Below are positions 34,667 through 44,811 of a stretch of DNA of 64,000 nucleotides, piece by piece. The position numbers were made by a program, and so were the translations under genes. This DNA is from Cyanobacteria bacterium SZAS LIN-3 (GTDB lineage: Bacteria; Cyanobacteriota; Vampirovibrionia; Obscuribacterales; Obscuribacteraceae). Location: NCBI GenBank assembly GCA_018266215.1, contig JAFEAV010000007.1, positions 1 to 64,000 on the forward strand, read 5' to 3'. The notes under the pieces are model-generated. The model saw only the letters and a program-made list of their open reading frames with translations, was not told the DNA's origin and did no database searches. Position 1 is the stretch's first letter; each line of letters starts with the position of its first letter.

Positions 34667-36103
34667 ATGCATACGAGCGCTCTGCAAAAAACTGTCTGGG
34701 CTTTGATAACCACGGCCCTGACCTTCTTTCTGGCCGTGACGGCAAACGCCTTTCTCGCTTATCGTCTTAACGAAGTCAAGACTTGGACCTTGCATACGCA
34801 TCTGGTCATCGAAGAGCTGAAAGATGCCCAGGTTTGTCTGCAGGAGCTGGAAAGCGAAGACCGGGGCTGGGCTATCTCCGGCAATCCGCTGTTTATGCGT
34901 AATTACCCTGAGCAGCGGCGATCAGTGCTCACTCACCTGGATAATGTCGCCACTCTCGTCAGCGACAATCCCAGACAGGTGCCGCTTATACGTAAAGCCC
35001 GTCTTGCCGCCAATTGCAAACTGGCTTTTGTCGATGAAGTGTTTCGTGCGATCGACGCCGCGGCGGCGCAACGCTTGATTAATTCCGGGCGCGGTACTGT
35101 TCCCATGCAGGATTTCCGGTCGCAGATTGAGGCGCTGACGGCCAATGAGCAAGCACTTTTGCGCGAGCGCGAGGAGCAGCTTATAGCGGTGCAGCGCGTT
35201 AGCTGGGTTACCACAGCTTTTCTGGGATTTTTTAGCGTTGCTCTGCTGGCCTGGGTGTTCAGCATCACCCGTCAGGCGCTGGCGGAGGAGCAAAAGCGCG
35301 TGGCCGTGCTGGAAGCGGAGGTAGCGGAGCGTAAAAGGGTGGAGCAAAATTTATTGCGCACCTCGCAAAAGCTGGCAAGCTCAAATACCGACCTGCAACA
35401 GTTTGCCTATGTGGCTTCCCATGATTTGCAGGAGCCACTACGGGCGGTGGCGGGCTTCCTCACCTTGATCGTGAGCAAGCATAAGGACAATTTGGACCCT
35501 GAAACCGAAGGCTGGATTAACCACGCCGTTGAGGGCGCCCAGCGTATGCGCAGTTTGATCAACGACTTGCTCAGTTATGCTCGGGTAGAGTCTCAGGGTA
35601 AGACACTTAACAATGTCGATGTCAATCTTGCTTTGCAAAGGGCCAGGCAGGACCTCGCCGTGCTGCTGGAAGAGACAGGAGCAGAGCTGATTGTTGACGA
35701 CTTGCCACAGGTGGTGGGGGATGAGGGCCAGCTGGCGCAGGTTTTCCAGAATTTGATCGGTAACGCCGTCAAGTTTCGAGGGGAGGCCAGGCCGCGCATC
35801 GTTGTAAAGGTAGAGCCAAGGCAGGGCGAATGGGTGTTCTCAATTCAGGACAACGGCATCGGCTTTGATCCCGAGCATGCGAAGAGAATTTTTGTAATAT
35901 TTCAGCGCCTGCATGGCCGAGATGAGTACAAAGGTACTGGCATTGGACTGGCACTTTGTAAGAAAATAATAGAGCGACACGGAGGTCGTATTTGGGCTGA
36001 ATCCCAACCGGGTGCAGGCGCCACTTTCTTTTTCACGCTCCCAATTGAGGCCGGAGGCCTGATTACCCGTGAGCCCGCCGCTCAATCACAGTCTCAGTCA
36101 TGA
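34667..36103 (+). CDS. CHASE3-domain sensor histidine kinase
   Basis: Membrane kinase of 478 residues. Helix 1 spans about 10-30, and an extracytoplasmic CHASE3 domain (35-180) contains the family motif LESEDRGWAISGNP. Helix 2 is at about 183-205. A coiled coil leads to the HisKA domain, with H-box FAYVASHDLQEPLRAV (His near 251) as in cyanobacterial phytochrome-like kinases, and the ATPase domain has QDNGIGFD and GTGIGLAL. The next gene, a receiver protein, starts 35 nt before this stop codon, so the two are translationally coupled. The signal is unknown. Confidence 0.92.
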   Translation: MHTSALQKTVWALITTALTFFLAVTANAFLAYRLNEVKTWTLHTHLVIEELKDAQVCLQELESEDRGWAISGNPLFMRNYPEQRRSVLTHLDNVATLVSDNPRQVPLIRKARLAANCKLAFVDEVFRAIDAAAAQRLINSGRGTVPMQDFRSQIEALTANEQALLREREEQLIAVQRVSWVTTAFLGFFSVALLAWVFSITRQALAEEQKRVAVLEAEVAERKRVEQNLLRTSQKLASSNTDLQQFAYVASHDLQEPLRAVAGFLTLIVSKHKDNLDPETEGWINHAVEGAQRMRSLINDLLSYARVESQGKTLNNVDVNLALQRARQDLAVLLEETGAELIVDDLPQVVGDEGQLAQVFQNLIGNAVKFRGEARPRIVVKVEPRQGEWVFSIQDNGIGFDPEHAKRIFVIFQRLHGRDEYKGTGIGLALCKKIIERHGGRIWAESQPGAGATFFFTLPIEAGGLITREPAAQSQSQS

Positions 36104-36524
36104 CCCTTTAAGGATCCTTTTGATTGAGGACAGTCCCACAGATGCGATTTTGCTGAGGGCGAAACTGCAAGGGGTAACCGAGTTTTCCTTCCATATTGAG
36201 CACGTGACAAGTCTTGCCGCCGGTATTGAACAATCCGGGCAGGCTGGGTTTGATGCTGTAATCCTGGATCTGTCCCTGCCCGACTCTCATGGGCTCGCCA
36301 CTTATGCTCGTCTGCGCGACGTTGTTCCGCAATCCGTGCCCATCGTCATAGTCACGGGCAACGAAGATCGTGCCTTATTGAACGACGCGCTCAAGCAGGG
36401 AGCGGACAATTATCTGGTCAAGGACACTCTGGACGGTAATCGCATCGCCGTTGCTATTTTGTCTTCCATGACTAATCGCAATCAGAAGTTGAATACGGCG
36501 CAACAGCGCGTGCTTGATCAATAG
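36069..36524 (+). CDS. Single-domain response regulator
   Basis: Receiver-only protein of 151 residues: ILLIEDSPTDA, phospho-acceptor in AVILDLSLPDSHG, IVTGN and the Lys in NYLVKDTL. The start is a GTG overlapping the CHASE3 kinase by 35 nt, with GGAGG about 11 nt upstream. Coupling to the kinase gene makes it the likely direct phosphate acceptor. No output domain. Confidence 0.9.
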   Translation: MSPPLNHSLSHDPLRILLIEDSPTDAILLRAKLQGVTEFSFHIEHVTSLAAGIEQSGQAGFDAVILDLSLPDSHGLATYARLRDVVPQSVPIVIVTGNEDRALLNDALKQGADNYLVKDTLDGNRIAVAILSSMTNRNQKLNTAQQRVLDQ

Positions 36525-36535
36525 TCGCCGGCCGA

Positions 36536-36979
36536 TTATCTGTCGCTGTTGGGCGGCAGGGTGACGATGTTGAAATAGAATTGTTTGATGGAACGGGCCA
36601 CTTCGATGAATTTTTCAAATTCAACCGGCTTGGTTATATAGCAGCTGGCTTGCAGCTGGTAGGACCTGAGCACATCTTGCTCATCTTCCGATGTTGTCAA
36701 AACCACGACAGGAATAACCTTCAGGTCCGGATCACCTTTTATTTCGGTAAGGACTTCGCGTCCGTCTTTGCGCGGCATATTGAGGTCGAGCAAGATTACA
36801 TCGGGGCGGACAGCGTCCGCGTACTGGCCTTCTTTTCGCAAATAGGCCATTGTTTCCACCCCATCTTTTACGATGATCAGCTCGTTCAATAGTTTGCCGT
36901 TTTTAAATGCTTGTCTGGCCAGCTCTGCATCGGACGGGCTGTCTTCCGCCATCAAGATTGTTACCGATTTATTTTTCAT
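36536..36979 (-). CDS. Rcp1-type response regulator
   Basis: Receiver-only protein of 147 residues. It has ILMAEDSPSDAELARQAF, the acceptor in VILLDLNMPRKDGREVL, VVLTTS and CYITKPVEFEKF, the pattern of cyanobacterial phytochrome regulators Rcp1. These pair with kinases whose H-box resembles that of the neighbouring CHASE3 kinase. It is convergent with the other receiver gene, 11 nt away, so both may compete for the same kinase. Confidence 0.92.
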   Translation of the reverse strand: MKNKSVTILMAEDSPSDAELARQAFKNGKLLNELIIVKDGVETMAYLRKEGQYADAVRPDVILLDLNMPRKDGREVLTEIKGDPDLKVIPVVVLTTSEDEQDVLRSYQLQASCYITKPVEFEKFIEVARSIKQFYFNIVTLPPNSDR

Positions 36980-37096
36980 CGTCGCTCCTCGGAGCCGGGA
37001 ACTAAGCCATCAAAGGAAGGTCGTTCTCTGTGCACAGCAGCGCCGGACACTCAGTCTTTCTCAAGCGGCTGCTGGACGGTAACTCAGGAGTTTATC

Positions 37097-37246
37097 ATGA
37101 TTTATACACTAGTCTCTCTGCTCTTTTTCTTCTGGCTTGTCGGCCTGGTCGCCCATGTGGGTGGTTCTTTCATACATACTCTACTCGTCCTGGCCGTGGC
37201 AATTTTCCTCTTCGATATGATCACTGGTCGTCGTTCATCGGTATAA
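37097..37246 (+). CDS. Small Lmo0937-type membrane protein
   Basis: Peptide of 49 residues, two apolar helices (IYTLVSLLFFFWLVGLVAHV and FIHTLLVLAVAIFLFDMI) and a basic end GRRSSV, the pattern of the Lmo0937 family. AGGAG lies seven nt before the ATG. Such proteins are common near stress genes; no activity is known. Confidence 0.85.
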   Translation: MIYTLVSLLFFFWLVGLVAHVGGSFIHTLLVLAVAIFLFDMITGRRSSV

Positions 37247-37281
37247 ACGTACACAACATCGGGCTTTCGGCGACTTCAAAT

Positions 37282-37299
37282 TGTAGACGTCTGTCTACA
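37282..37299. promoter_or_regulatory. Palindrome TGTAGAC-N4-GTCTACA
   Basis: Perfect 7-bp half-sites around four bases, 36 nt after the small membrane protein gene. It has the size of a dimeric repressor or regulator site, or a short hairpin at the 3' end of that gene. No T-run follows. Confidence 0.4.
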
Positions 37300-37451
37300 T
37301 TGACAATCCCGCCGGAGGCCGGTGGTACTGGCGGCGGTGTGTGCTGAAAGTCACAACTTCTCTGGGTGATCGCTGGACTACCATGAGCATTCTATTTTTG
37401 AATTAAGTATCCCTCGTTCCCTGGCATTAAATTAAATTTGAAAAATTGATT

Positions 37452-37477
37452 ACCGAGTCGGGAACTTCCGGCTCGGT
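37452..37477 (+). promoter_or_regulatory. 10-bp hairpin in the leader of the poly-HAMP kinase
   Basis: Stem ACCGAGTCGG / CCGGCTCGGT (one G-U pair in RNA) closed by a 6-nt loop, about 180 nt upstream of the kinase start. There is no T-run, so a structured leader element is more likely than a terminator. Confidence 0.4.
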
Positions 37478-37656
37478 CTACGGTCATTCCTTTGAAATGA
37501 TCGTAAAATTCGCATAGACCCATCCGTGTAAGTGGTTCGGCCCGGCCGATCCACTTTTCTTGCGCCAACCCGGCCGGGGTCCATGTAACGCGTCGTTTCC
37601 ACTTCTAAAAACAAATGTCAAGTCCACCGTCGAGCCTGTGGGGATAGGAGCTAATC

Positions 37657-40600
37657 ATGACTACTGCCGAAGCTGCCTTTATGGTTGATGCCAGGCCAAT
37701 TCTCAAAGCCTTGAGACAATTGAAGCGGGGCGATTTTACGGCCCGTATGCCCCTTGACTTAACCGGTGTCGATGGTGAGATTGCCGATGCTTTTAACAGC
37801 GTGGCTGATCTTGATGAACTTCTGGTCAGTGAATTGCAGAAGCTCAGCACGGTTGTAGGTCGCGAAGGTAAGATCACCTATCGCGCTACGCTGGGTGACG
37901 CCGGCGGCTCCTGGGCAGCGGCGATCGATTCTATTAATGGATTGGTTGGCGATCTCGTCCGGCCGACGACCGAAGTGGCCAGGGTTATCGGCTCGGTGGC
38001 TAATGGTGACCTGACTCAGTCCATGGCTCTGGAGATTGAGGGCGGCCCGCTCAAGGGTGAGTTTTTACGCACGGCCAAGACCATCAACAGGATGGTCAGT
38101 CAGCTCTCATCCTTTGCCTCGGAAGTAACACGCGTGGCCAGGGAAGTGGGTACCGAAGGTAAACTCGGCGGTCAGGCTCAGGTTATAGGCGTGTCCGGTA
38201 CCTGGAAAGATTTGACCGAATCGGTAAACTCCATGGCCGACAATCTCACCGCCCAGGTGCGAAACATCGCCGATGTGACGACCGCTGTGGCCAAAGGCGA
38301 CCTGTCCAGAAAAATTACGGTTGACGTTAAGGGCGAAATCTTAGAGCTCAAAAATACGATTAACACCATGGTGGACCAGCTCTCATCCTTCGCTTCAGAA
38401 GTTACGCGTGTGGCCAGAGAAGTAGGTACCGAAGGGAAGCTGGGAGGTCAAGCGCGAGTTGAAGGTGTCTCGGGTACGTGGAAGGACTTGACCGATAACG
38501 TCAACTCAATGGCCGGCAACCTCACGGCCCAGGTAAGAAACATCGCCAACGTAACAACCGCTGTGGCCAACGGCGACCTCTCCAAAAAGATCACGGTAGA
38601 TGTGCAGGGTGAAATCCTGGAGCTGAAAAATACAATCAATACAATGGTGGATCAGCTCTCCTCATTCGCTTCAGAAGTAACACGTGTGGCCAGGGAAGTA
38701 GGTACCGAAGGAAAGCTCGGTGGTCAGGCCCGAGTCAAGGGTGTTGGCGGTACCTGGAAAGACTTGACCGATTCGGTAAATTACATGGCCGGCAACCTCA
38801 CGGCCCAGGTGCGTAATATCGCCGAAGTTACGACGGCTGTGGCTACCGGTGACCTGTCCAAGAAAATTACGGTGGATGTTAAAGGTGAAATCTTAGAGCT
38901 GAAAAATACAATCAACACGATGGTTGACCAGCTCGGCTCATTCGCAGACGAAGTAACCCGTGTGGCCAGGGAAGTAGGTACCGAAGGAAAGCTCGGCGGT
39001 CAGGCCGATGTAAAAGGTGTCTCCGGTACGTGGAAGGACTTGACCGACTCAGTAAACTACATGGCCTCCAACCTCACATCCCAGGTGAGAAACATCGCCG
39101 AAGTAACGACGGCGGTTGCTACCGGGGACCTTTCTAAGAAGATTACGGTAGATGTGCGGGGCGAAATCCTCGAGCTGAAAGACACGATCAATACAATGGT
39201 TGACCAGCTCGGCTCCTTTGCCGCAGAAGTTACACGTGTGGCCAAGGAAGTAGGGACCGAAGGAAAGCTCGGTGGTCAGGCCGATGTAAAAGAAGTGTCT
39301 GGTACCTGGCGAGATCTTACCGACTCGGTAAATTACATGGCCGGCAACCTCACCGCTCAGGTGAGAAACATCGCTGATGTGACGACGGCTGTGGCCAACG
39401 GGGATCTGTCCAAGAAGATTACAGTAGACGTTAAGGGTGAAATCCTGGAGCTCAAAAACACGATCAACACAATGGTTGACCAGCTCTCGTCTTTTGCCTC
39501 TGAAGTAACCCGTGTAGCAAGAGAAGTAGGAACGGAAGGAAATCTTGGAGGTCAGGCGCACGTTAAGGGCGTCTCCGGTACCTGGAAAGATTTGACGGAT
39601 AACGTCAACTCCATGGCCGGCAACCTCACATCGCAGGTAAGAAACATCGCCGATGTAACGACTGCCGTAGCCAATGGCGACCTGTCCAAGAAAATTACTG
39701 TAGACGTTAAGGGTGAAATCCTGGAGCTGAAAAACACAATCAATACAATGGTTGACCAGCTCTCATCCTTCGCCTCTGAAGTAACTCGTGTGGCCCGGGA
39801 AGTGGGTACCGAAGGTAAGCTCGGTGGTCAGGCCAGGGTTAAGGGTGTGTCCGGTACCTGGAAGGATTTGACCGACTCGGTCAACAGCATGGCCAATAAC
39901 CTCACGGCCCAGGTAAGAAACATCGCCGAAGTTACGACCGCTGTGGCTAACGGTAATCTCTCGCGCAAGATCACGGTAGATGTGCAGGGTGAAATCCTGG
40001 AGCTGAAAAATACTATCAATACAATGGTGGACCAGCTCAGTTCATTCGCCTCGGAAGTAACCCGTGTGGCCAGGGAAGTAGGTTCGGAAGGTAAGCTCGG
40101 AGGTCAGGCCCTGGTGCCCGGCGTAGGTGGTATCTGGAAAGACCTCACCGATAACGTCAACTCCATGGCCGGCAACCTGACGGGGCAGGTGCGTGGTATT
40201 GCCGTCGTTGTAACCGCCGTAGCTAACGGTAACCTTGACCAGAAGCTGGTTTTGCAAGCTAAGGGTGAAATCGCCGCCCTGGCCGATACGATCAACTCAA
40301 TGATTGACACTCTGGCAATATTTGCCGATCAGGTTACATCCGTGGCCCGTGAAGTAGGGGTGGAAGGGAAGCTCGGCGGTCAGGCCAGGGTGCCCGGTGC
40401 CGCAGGGACCTGGAGAGACCTCACCGATAACGTCAACCAGCTGGCCGCCAATCTCACTACCCAGGTACGTGCTATCGCGGATGTGGCAACCGCTGTGACC
40501 AAGGGTGACCTGACCCGGTCTATTTCGGTGGAAGCCATGGGTGAAGTGGCCGCTCTCAAAGACAATATCAACGAAATGATCCGCAACCTGAAGGATACGA

Positions 40601-43386
40601 CGCAAAAAAATACCGAGCAGGACTGGCTCAAGACAAACTTGACGAAGTTTACGCGAATGCTGCAAGGCCAGCGCGACCTGCTCACGGTAGCCAACTTGAT
40701 CCTCTCGGAGCTGGCGCCGCTGGTCTCCGCTCAGCACGGCGTCTTTTATCTCAATGTGGAAGAAAATGCCGATGAGCAGCTGGTTTTGCTCGGCGGTTAT
40801 GCGGTTGATAAAACCCAGGCTGATAGATTCCGTCTGGGTGAAGGTCTTGTCGGTCAGTGCGCCGTCGATATGCAGCGCATTCTTTTGCGAGCGGTGCCGG
40901 ACAGCTACATCAAGATCAATTCCGGCCTCGGCACCGGGGCTCCAAAAAATATAGTCGTGCTGCCCATTCTATTTGAAGGCAAGGTGCGCGCCGTAATTGA
41001 GCTGGCTTCGGTGCAGGAATTCAGCGACACTCACGTCGCCCTGCTGGATCAACTGGCGGAGAGTATCGGTATCGTATTGAATACGATCGAAGCCAACAGT
41101 CGGACTGAAAATCTGCTGGTGCAATCGCAGTCGCTTGCTGAAGAATTGCAGCAGACCAACCAGGAGCTGGAAGAAAAAGCGCAACTGCTGGTCGCGCAGA
41201 ACAAGGAAGTGGAAGACAAAAATATTGAAATTGAAACCGCTCGACTTTCCTTGCAGGAAAAAGCTGAACAGCTGGCACTGACATCCAGATATAAATCAGA
41301 GTTTCTGGCCAATATGTCGCATGAGCTGCGCACACCCCTCAATAGCTTGCTCATCCTCTCGCAATTGCTGGCCGAAAATGAGGAAGGCAATCTCTCTGAA
41401 ACGCAGGTGGAATTTGCCCAGACCGTGTTTGATGCCGGTACGGAACTGCTGGCTTTGATCAACGACATCCTCGACCTCTCTCGTATTGAATCGGGCGTTA
41501 TGGCTGTCGATCTCAACTATGTAGTGCTGGAAGATGTTATCGACGATCTCGAGCGCAACTTCAGACAAATTGCCGGCAATAAAAATATTGCCTTTGCCAT
41601 TGATGTCAGCGCCCAGGCTCCGAAGAAGCTCTTCACCGACGGCAAGCGTCTGACTCAGGTGCTGAAAAATCTGCTCTCCAATGCTTTCAAATTTACCGAG
41701 CAGGGCAGTGTCAGACTTACGGTGGCCCGTGCCTTTGGTGGGTGGGACGCCGGTGTGGTTTCCCTGCAGCAAGCCTCGGAAGTAGTTGCTTTCAGTATTT
41801 CGGATACCGGTATCGGTATTCCGGAGAGCAAGCACAAGATCGTTTTCGAAGCGTTCCAGCAGGCTGACGGCACCACCAGTCGCAAATACGGTGGCACCGG
41901 CCTGGGTCTGGCCATCAGCAGAGAGATCGCCAATATCCTGGGCGGGCAGCTAGTGCTCAACAGTGTGCCTGATGAGGGAAGTACTTTCACCTTCTATCTG
42001 CCGGTCCCCGAACCTGCCATAAAAGAAGGTTCTCCCGATATGGAGAGCACTTTGATCATGACCCTGCCTGATCTGCAAAATCAAGCCCAGAGTCAGCGTC
42101 TCAGTCTGGCCAAAAAACGTGAGGGTCGCCTGCAGGATCCAGAGAGCAATATTAAAGATGATCGCGACGATGTTTTACCCGGTGACAAGGCACTGCTGAT
42201 CGTTGAGGATGATGTGCATTTCGCCCGGGCATTGCTTGAGCGCGCTCACAAGCTGGATTTCAAAGGTATTGTTACCGGCTATGCCGAGACGGCCTTTCAT
42301 CTGGCCAAAAAGTACAGGCCGAAGGTGATCACGCTCGACATCAGTCTGGCCGATACCAACGGATGGTCCTTGCTTGATCGTCTCAAGCATGACAATGACA
42401 CCAGGCACATACCGGTGCAGATTATTTCGGTGGACGAGCAACAAAAACGCGGCATGCAACTGGGTGCCTTCGGTTATTTGATGAAACCTGTTTCTTCTCA
42501 AAAGCTCGGTTTGGCTCTGGACCGCGCTCACAAAGTGGCCTCGGAAAAACAACGATATGTGCTCTTCTACGAGCCTCTGGAGGCCAGGCACGCGGCAATT
42601 AGCGAAGCTGTGCAGCATAAAAATATTCACTGTCAGTTTGCTACGACCATAGACGCCCTCTACGACGCCATGGACCAGCGCGAGTTTGATTGCTTCGTGC
42701 TCAAGGTGGAGCCCGGCGCGCCGGTTACCGCCTCACTTATAGAGAGTCTGGATCAGCGCAGGGCGGGTGTGCCAATTCTCCTTATGTCCGATGAACCGAT
42801 GAGCGAATCCCAGTCCAACCTGCTTACCGGTTTGAGTCATAATGCCCTGCTCAAAGAGGTAAACACTCCCGAGCAATTGCTGGACGCATTGATATTGGCT
42901 CTCCATCTGGTGCATGGCGAGCTCTCGGCGGAGCAGCAATCTCAGATAACAACATCCAGCAGGCAGTCCACCTTCCTCGCCAATCGCAAAATAATGGTCG
43001 TGGATGATGATGCGCGCAATATCTACGCCATCAAATCGATACTGTCGCGTCAGGCGATGAATGTCATCTACGCCGAAAATGGCCAACTGGCTATAGATCT
43101 CCTGCTGGAAAATCCTGATGTAGAGTGCATTTTGATGGATATCATGATGCCTGTACTGGATGGATATGAGACTACAAGGGCTATTCGCAAACTGCCGCAA
43201 TTTAAGGATCTGCCAATAATCGCACTGACCGCCAAGGCGATGAAGGGTGACCGTGAAAAGTGTCTGGACGCCGGGGCCTCTGATTACATCGCCAAGCCGA
43301 TTAATTCCGAGCAAATACTGGCTATGCTGAGAGCCTGGATGATCAAAGGTGAGAGTCCCAAGAGCGCTGAGGGCGCCGGTCGTTGA
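37657..43386 (+). CDS. Poly-HAMP hybrid histidine kinase (Nik1-like)
   Basis: Soluble hybrid kinase of 1909 residues with no membrane helix. Residues 1-149 are a degenerate HAMP-like start, and 150-977 are nine 92-residue HAMP units. GAF lies at about 999-1145, then a coiled coil (1150-1215), HisKA (His near 1222 in NMSHELRTP) and HATPase (1330-1455, [16 protein letters not shown]). There are three receiver regions: REC1 (about 1510-1620, [16 protein letters not shown]), a degenerate REC lacking the acidic pocket (about 1632-1752), and REC3 (about 1778-1893, [22 protein letters not shown]). The plan matches group III kinases (fungal Nik1/Os-1), which sense osmotic state. AGGAG is six nt before the ATG. 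No Hpt domain; the next gene supplies one. Confidence 0.95.
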   Translation: MTTAEAAFMVDARPILKALRQLKRGDFTARMPLDLTGVDGEIADAFNSVADLDELLVSELQKLSTVVGREGKITYRATLGDAGGSWAAAIDSINGLVGDLVRPTTEVARVIGSVANGDLTQSMALEIEGGPLKGEFLRTAKTINRMVSQLSSFASEVTRVAREVGTEGKLGGQAQVIGVSGTWKDLTESVNSMADNLTAQVRNIADVTTAVAKGDLSRKITVDVKGEILELKNTINTMVDQLSSFASEVTRVAREVGTEGKLGGQARVEGVSGTWKDLTDNVNSMAGNLTAQVRNIANVTTAVANGDLSKKITVDVQGEILELKNTINTMVDQLSSFASEVTRVAREVGTEGKLGGQARVKGVGGTWKDLTDSVNYMAGNLTAQVRNIAEVTTAVATGDLSKKITVDVKGEILELKNTINTMVDQLGSFADEVTRVAREVGTEGKLGGQADVKGVSGTWKDLTDSVNYMASNLTSQVRNIAEVTTAVATGDLSKKITVDVRGEILELKDTINTMVDQLGSFAAEVTRVAKEVGTEGKLGGQADVKEVSGTWRDLTDSVNYMAGNLTAQVRNIADVTTAVANGDLSKKITVDVKGEILELKNTINTMVDQLSSFASEVTRVAREVGTEGNLGGQAHVKGVSGTWKDLTDNVNSMAGNLTSQVRNIADVTTAVANGDLSKKITVDVKGEILELKNTINTMVDQLSSFASEVTRVAREVGTEGKLGGQARVKGVSGTWKDLTDSVNSMANNLTAQVRNIAEVTTAVANGNLSRKITVDVQGEILELKNTINTMVDQLSSFASEVTRVAREVGSEGKLGGQALVPGVGGIWKDLTDNVNSMAGNLTGQVRGIAVVVTAVANGNLDQKLVLQAKGEIAALADTINSMIDTLAIFADQVTSVAREVGVEGKLGGQARVPGAAGTWRDLTDNVNQLAANLTTQVRAIADVATAVTKGDLTRSISVEAMGEVAALKDNINEMIRNLKDTTQKNTEQDWLKTNLTKFTRMLQGQRDLLTVANLILSELAPLVSAQHGVFYLNVEENADEQLVLLGGYAVDKTQADRFRLGEGLVGQCAVDMQRILLRAVPDSYIKINSGLGTGAPKNIVVLPILFEGKVRAVIELASVQEFSDTHVALLDQLAESIGIVLNTIEANSRTENLLVQSQSLAEELQQTNQELEEKAQLLVAQNKEVEDKNIEIETARLSLQEKAEQLALTSRYKSEFLANMSHELRTPLNSLLILSQLLAENEEGNLSETQVEFAQTVFDAGTELLALINDILDLSRIESGVMAVDLNYVVLEDVIDDLERNFRQIAGNKNIAFAIDVSAQAPKKLFTDGKRLTQVLKNLLSNAFKFTEQGSVRLTVARAFGGWDAGVVSLQQASEVVAFSISDTGIGIPESKHKIVFEAFQQADGTTSRKYGGTGLGLAISREIANILGGQLVLNSVPDEGSTFTFYLPVPEPAIKEGSPDMESTLIMTLPDLQNQAQSQRLSLAKKREGRLQDPESNIKDDRDDVLPGDKALLIVEDDVHFARALLERAHKLDFKGIVTGYAETAFHLAKKYRPKVITLDISLADTNGWSLLDRLKHDNDTRHIPVQIISVDEQQKRGMQLGAFGYLMKPVSSQKLGLALDRAHKVASEKQRYVLFYEPLEARHAAISEAVQHKNIHCQFATTIDALYDAMDQREFDCFVLKVEPGAPVTASLIESLDQRRAGVPILLMSDEPMSESQSNLLTGLSHNALLKEVNTPEQLLDALILALHLVHGELSAEQQSQITTSSRQSTFLANRKIMVVDDDARNIYAIKSILSRQAMNVIYAENGQLAIDLLLENPDVECILMDIMMPVLDGYETTRAIRKLPQFKDLPIIALTAKAMKGDREKCLDAGASDYIAKPINSEQILAMLRAWMIKGESPKSAEGAGR
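38104..40587 (+). repeat. Nine tandem 276-bp repeats encoding HAMP units
   Basis: Nine in-frame units of exactly 276 bp (92 residues). Units 1-7 are nearly identical in protein ([42 protein letters not shown]) and very similar in DNA. Units 8 and 9 are more divergent ([29 protein letters not shown]). High identity makes unit loss or gain by recombination, and misassembly, likely. Confidence 0.95.
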
Positions 43387-43484
43387 TCCGGCCGAGCCAG
43401 TCTCTTTTGCTGATGGCGAGCTAAAGTGGGAATCTTCGCTACAATTGAGTTATAGTTGTTGCCCTTGTCTGGGGAGAGAAAGTA

Positions 43485-44318
43485 ATGCATCTGGTATCAG
43501 GCGGTCCCGAAGCCGGCACGAAAAATGAAAAGCCCATTCTTCTGGTGGAAGACAATCTGGTCAACCAGAAAGTAGCGCTTGTCTTGCTTGAACGCCTCGG
43601 CCTCAGTGCCGATGTAGCGGTCAATGGTAAGGAGGCGCTTGCCGCTGTCGGTAAGAAAAACTATTCCATTATTTTGATGGACTGCCATATGCCCGAGATG
43701 GACGGCTTTGAGGCCACTGTCGCGATAAGGAAGCTGGAGGCCCTGGCCGGCACCTATACTCCCATCATTGCCGTTACGGCTCTGGCTATGGCCGGAGATC
43801 GTGAGCGCTGTATCGCCGCCGGAATGGACGATTATATCCCCAAGCCTATTGACAAGGATCTGCTCAAGGTCAAGCTCAATCACTGGCTGCGTACCGATGT
43901 TGTTTTCAAGAATCAAAAGCTGGTACGCAAGTACATGCGCCCCAGCACTTCCATGACTCTGCTGGAAGGTGATCCCATTGATTTGAATGAACTGGAAGAG
44001 TTTTATGGGTCGGAGCAACTGGCTCAGATGCTGGCTCTTTTTGTCCGCCAGACCGATGACATGATACGCCGCCTGGAATTCTTCATGAAAGAACGCAATA
44101 GTAAAGCCGTAGCGGGGCTGGCCCATGAATTGAAAGCCTCCTGCGCTTCCATCGGGGCCAAGCAACTGGCCCGCCTTTGCCTCTATCAGGAGCAGGCTGT
44201 CGGCCAGGAGGACTGGATCGAGGCCGAGGAGACAACTGCGTCCTTGATTCGTTCTTTTGACCATTTCAAACAATTTGTAGATTCGGTTATAGGCGCTGAG
44301 GAATCAGCCAAAGCCTGA
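43485..44318 (+). CDS. Receiver-Hpt phosphotransfer protein
   Basis: Protein of 277 residues. A complete receiver domain (18-140; LLVEDN, ILMDCHMPEMDGF, DDYIPKP) is joined to an Hpt domain (165-265) whose motif GLAHELKASCASIGA has the phosphorylatable His214. It follows the poly-HAMP kinase by 98 nt, with GGGGAGAGAAAG before the ATG, and can take phosphate from that kinase's receivers. Its paralogue in the trehalose operon has Gly at the same position. The gap before the gene contains TATAGT, a possible -10 of its own promoter. Confidence 0.92.
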   Translation: MHLVSGGPEAGTKNEKPILLVEDNLVNQKVALVLLERLGLSADVAVNGKEALAAVGKKNYSIILMDCHMPEMDGFEATVAIRKLEALAGTYTPIIAVTALAMAGDRERCIAAGMDDYIPKPIDKDLLKVKLNHWLRTDVVFKNQKLVRKYMRPSTSMTLLEGDPIDLNELEEFYGSEQLAQMLALFVRQTDDMIRRLEFFMKERNSKAVAGLAHELKASCASIGAKQLARLCLYQEQAVGQEDWIEAEETTASLIRSFDHFKQFVDSVIGAEESAKA

Positions 44319-44388
44319 AAAGGCTTGATCGGTTCGGCGACTATATCCATATGAGAGGTATATCGATCGGAGCCTTCCAGAAATTCAC

Positions 44389-44428
44389 AAGCCCGGGGGC
44401 CTGAGTGCCGCTCCCCGGGCCTTTTTTC
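44389..44428 (+). terminator. Intrinsic terminator
   Basis: Stem GCCCGGGG (44391-44398) with CCCCGGGC (44413-44420), 14-nt loop, then CTTTTTTC. It lies 70 nt beyond the REC-Hpt gene and ends the poly-HAMP kinase transcription unit. Confidence 0.92.
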
Positions 44429-44811
44429 AGGCGCCTGTGGCCTTCTGGGGCCTATTGGGCCGGCTGCATTTTTACGGCTTCGGGACTAATTTTTTACTTT
44501 GCGAAAGGTAAGGTTTAATGTAAATATGGGGAACACCATATATGGGCACCCCAAAAATAATTGACCGGATTTGAATTAATTGGCTTAACCGTGTCAATTG
44601 TCTTGTAAGTGATTTGCTGAAATGCGATGGCTTTGCACTAGGGGTTTTCCCGGTTGCCTGGAGCCTGTGCCGGTGGCAGAATAGAGTCATCGGCATCAAG
44701 CAGTTCGGAAATTTCAAACAAACTAGTGACACCGCGGATGGTGTCGCCTGCTCTTCCGCACGCTCTGCCATTTTTTTCAATTTGGAATCAATCGTTTTAA
44801 GAGGAATAACA
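44429..44811 (+). other. Long leader of the ECF sigma gene
   Basis: About 380 nt without a convincing gene. It contains small dyads: ATATGG-N6-CCATAT (44524-44541) and GACACC-N6-GGTGTC near 44726-44743. The frame of the sigma gene stays open back to 44614, but that stretch has no ribosome site and no family similarity, so I treat it as untranslated. No known riboswitch is recognised. Confidence 0.5.

Larger units (their letters stand above)
37247..37656. other. 410-nt non-coding region before the poly-HAMP kinase
   Basis: No convincing gene. It contains a palindrome at 37282-37299, a hairpin at 37452-37477, and an AT-rich stretch (37390-37450) likely to hold a promoter. The last 60 nt lead to an AGGAG ribosome site for the kinase. 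The density of dyads suggests a regulated leader. Confidence 0.6.

Noticed and set aside
38178..40310. Series of similar minus-strand frames of about 63 codons spaced by 276 bp
   Set aside because: They mirror the HAMP repeats on the other strand and are not separate genes.
38104..40587. Regular repeats considered as a CRISPR array
   Set aside because: The repeats are 276 bp, contiguous and in frame with a protein; there are no spacers.
44614..44811. 66-codon upstream extension of the sigma factor
   Set aside because: No ribosome site and no sigma-like sequence; the ATG at 44812 has a good GAGGA.
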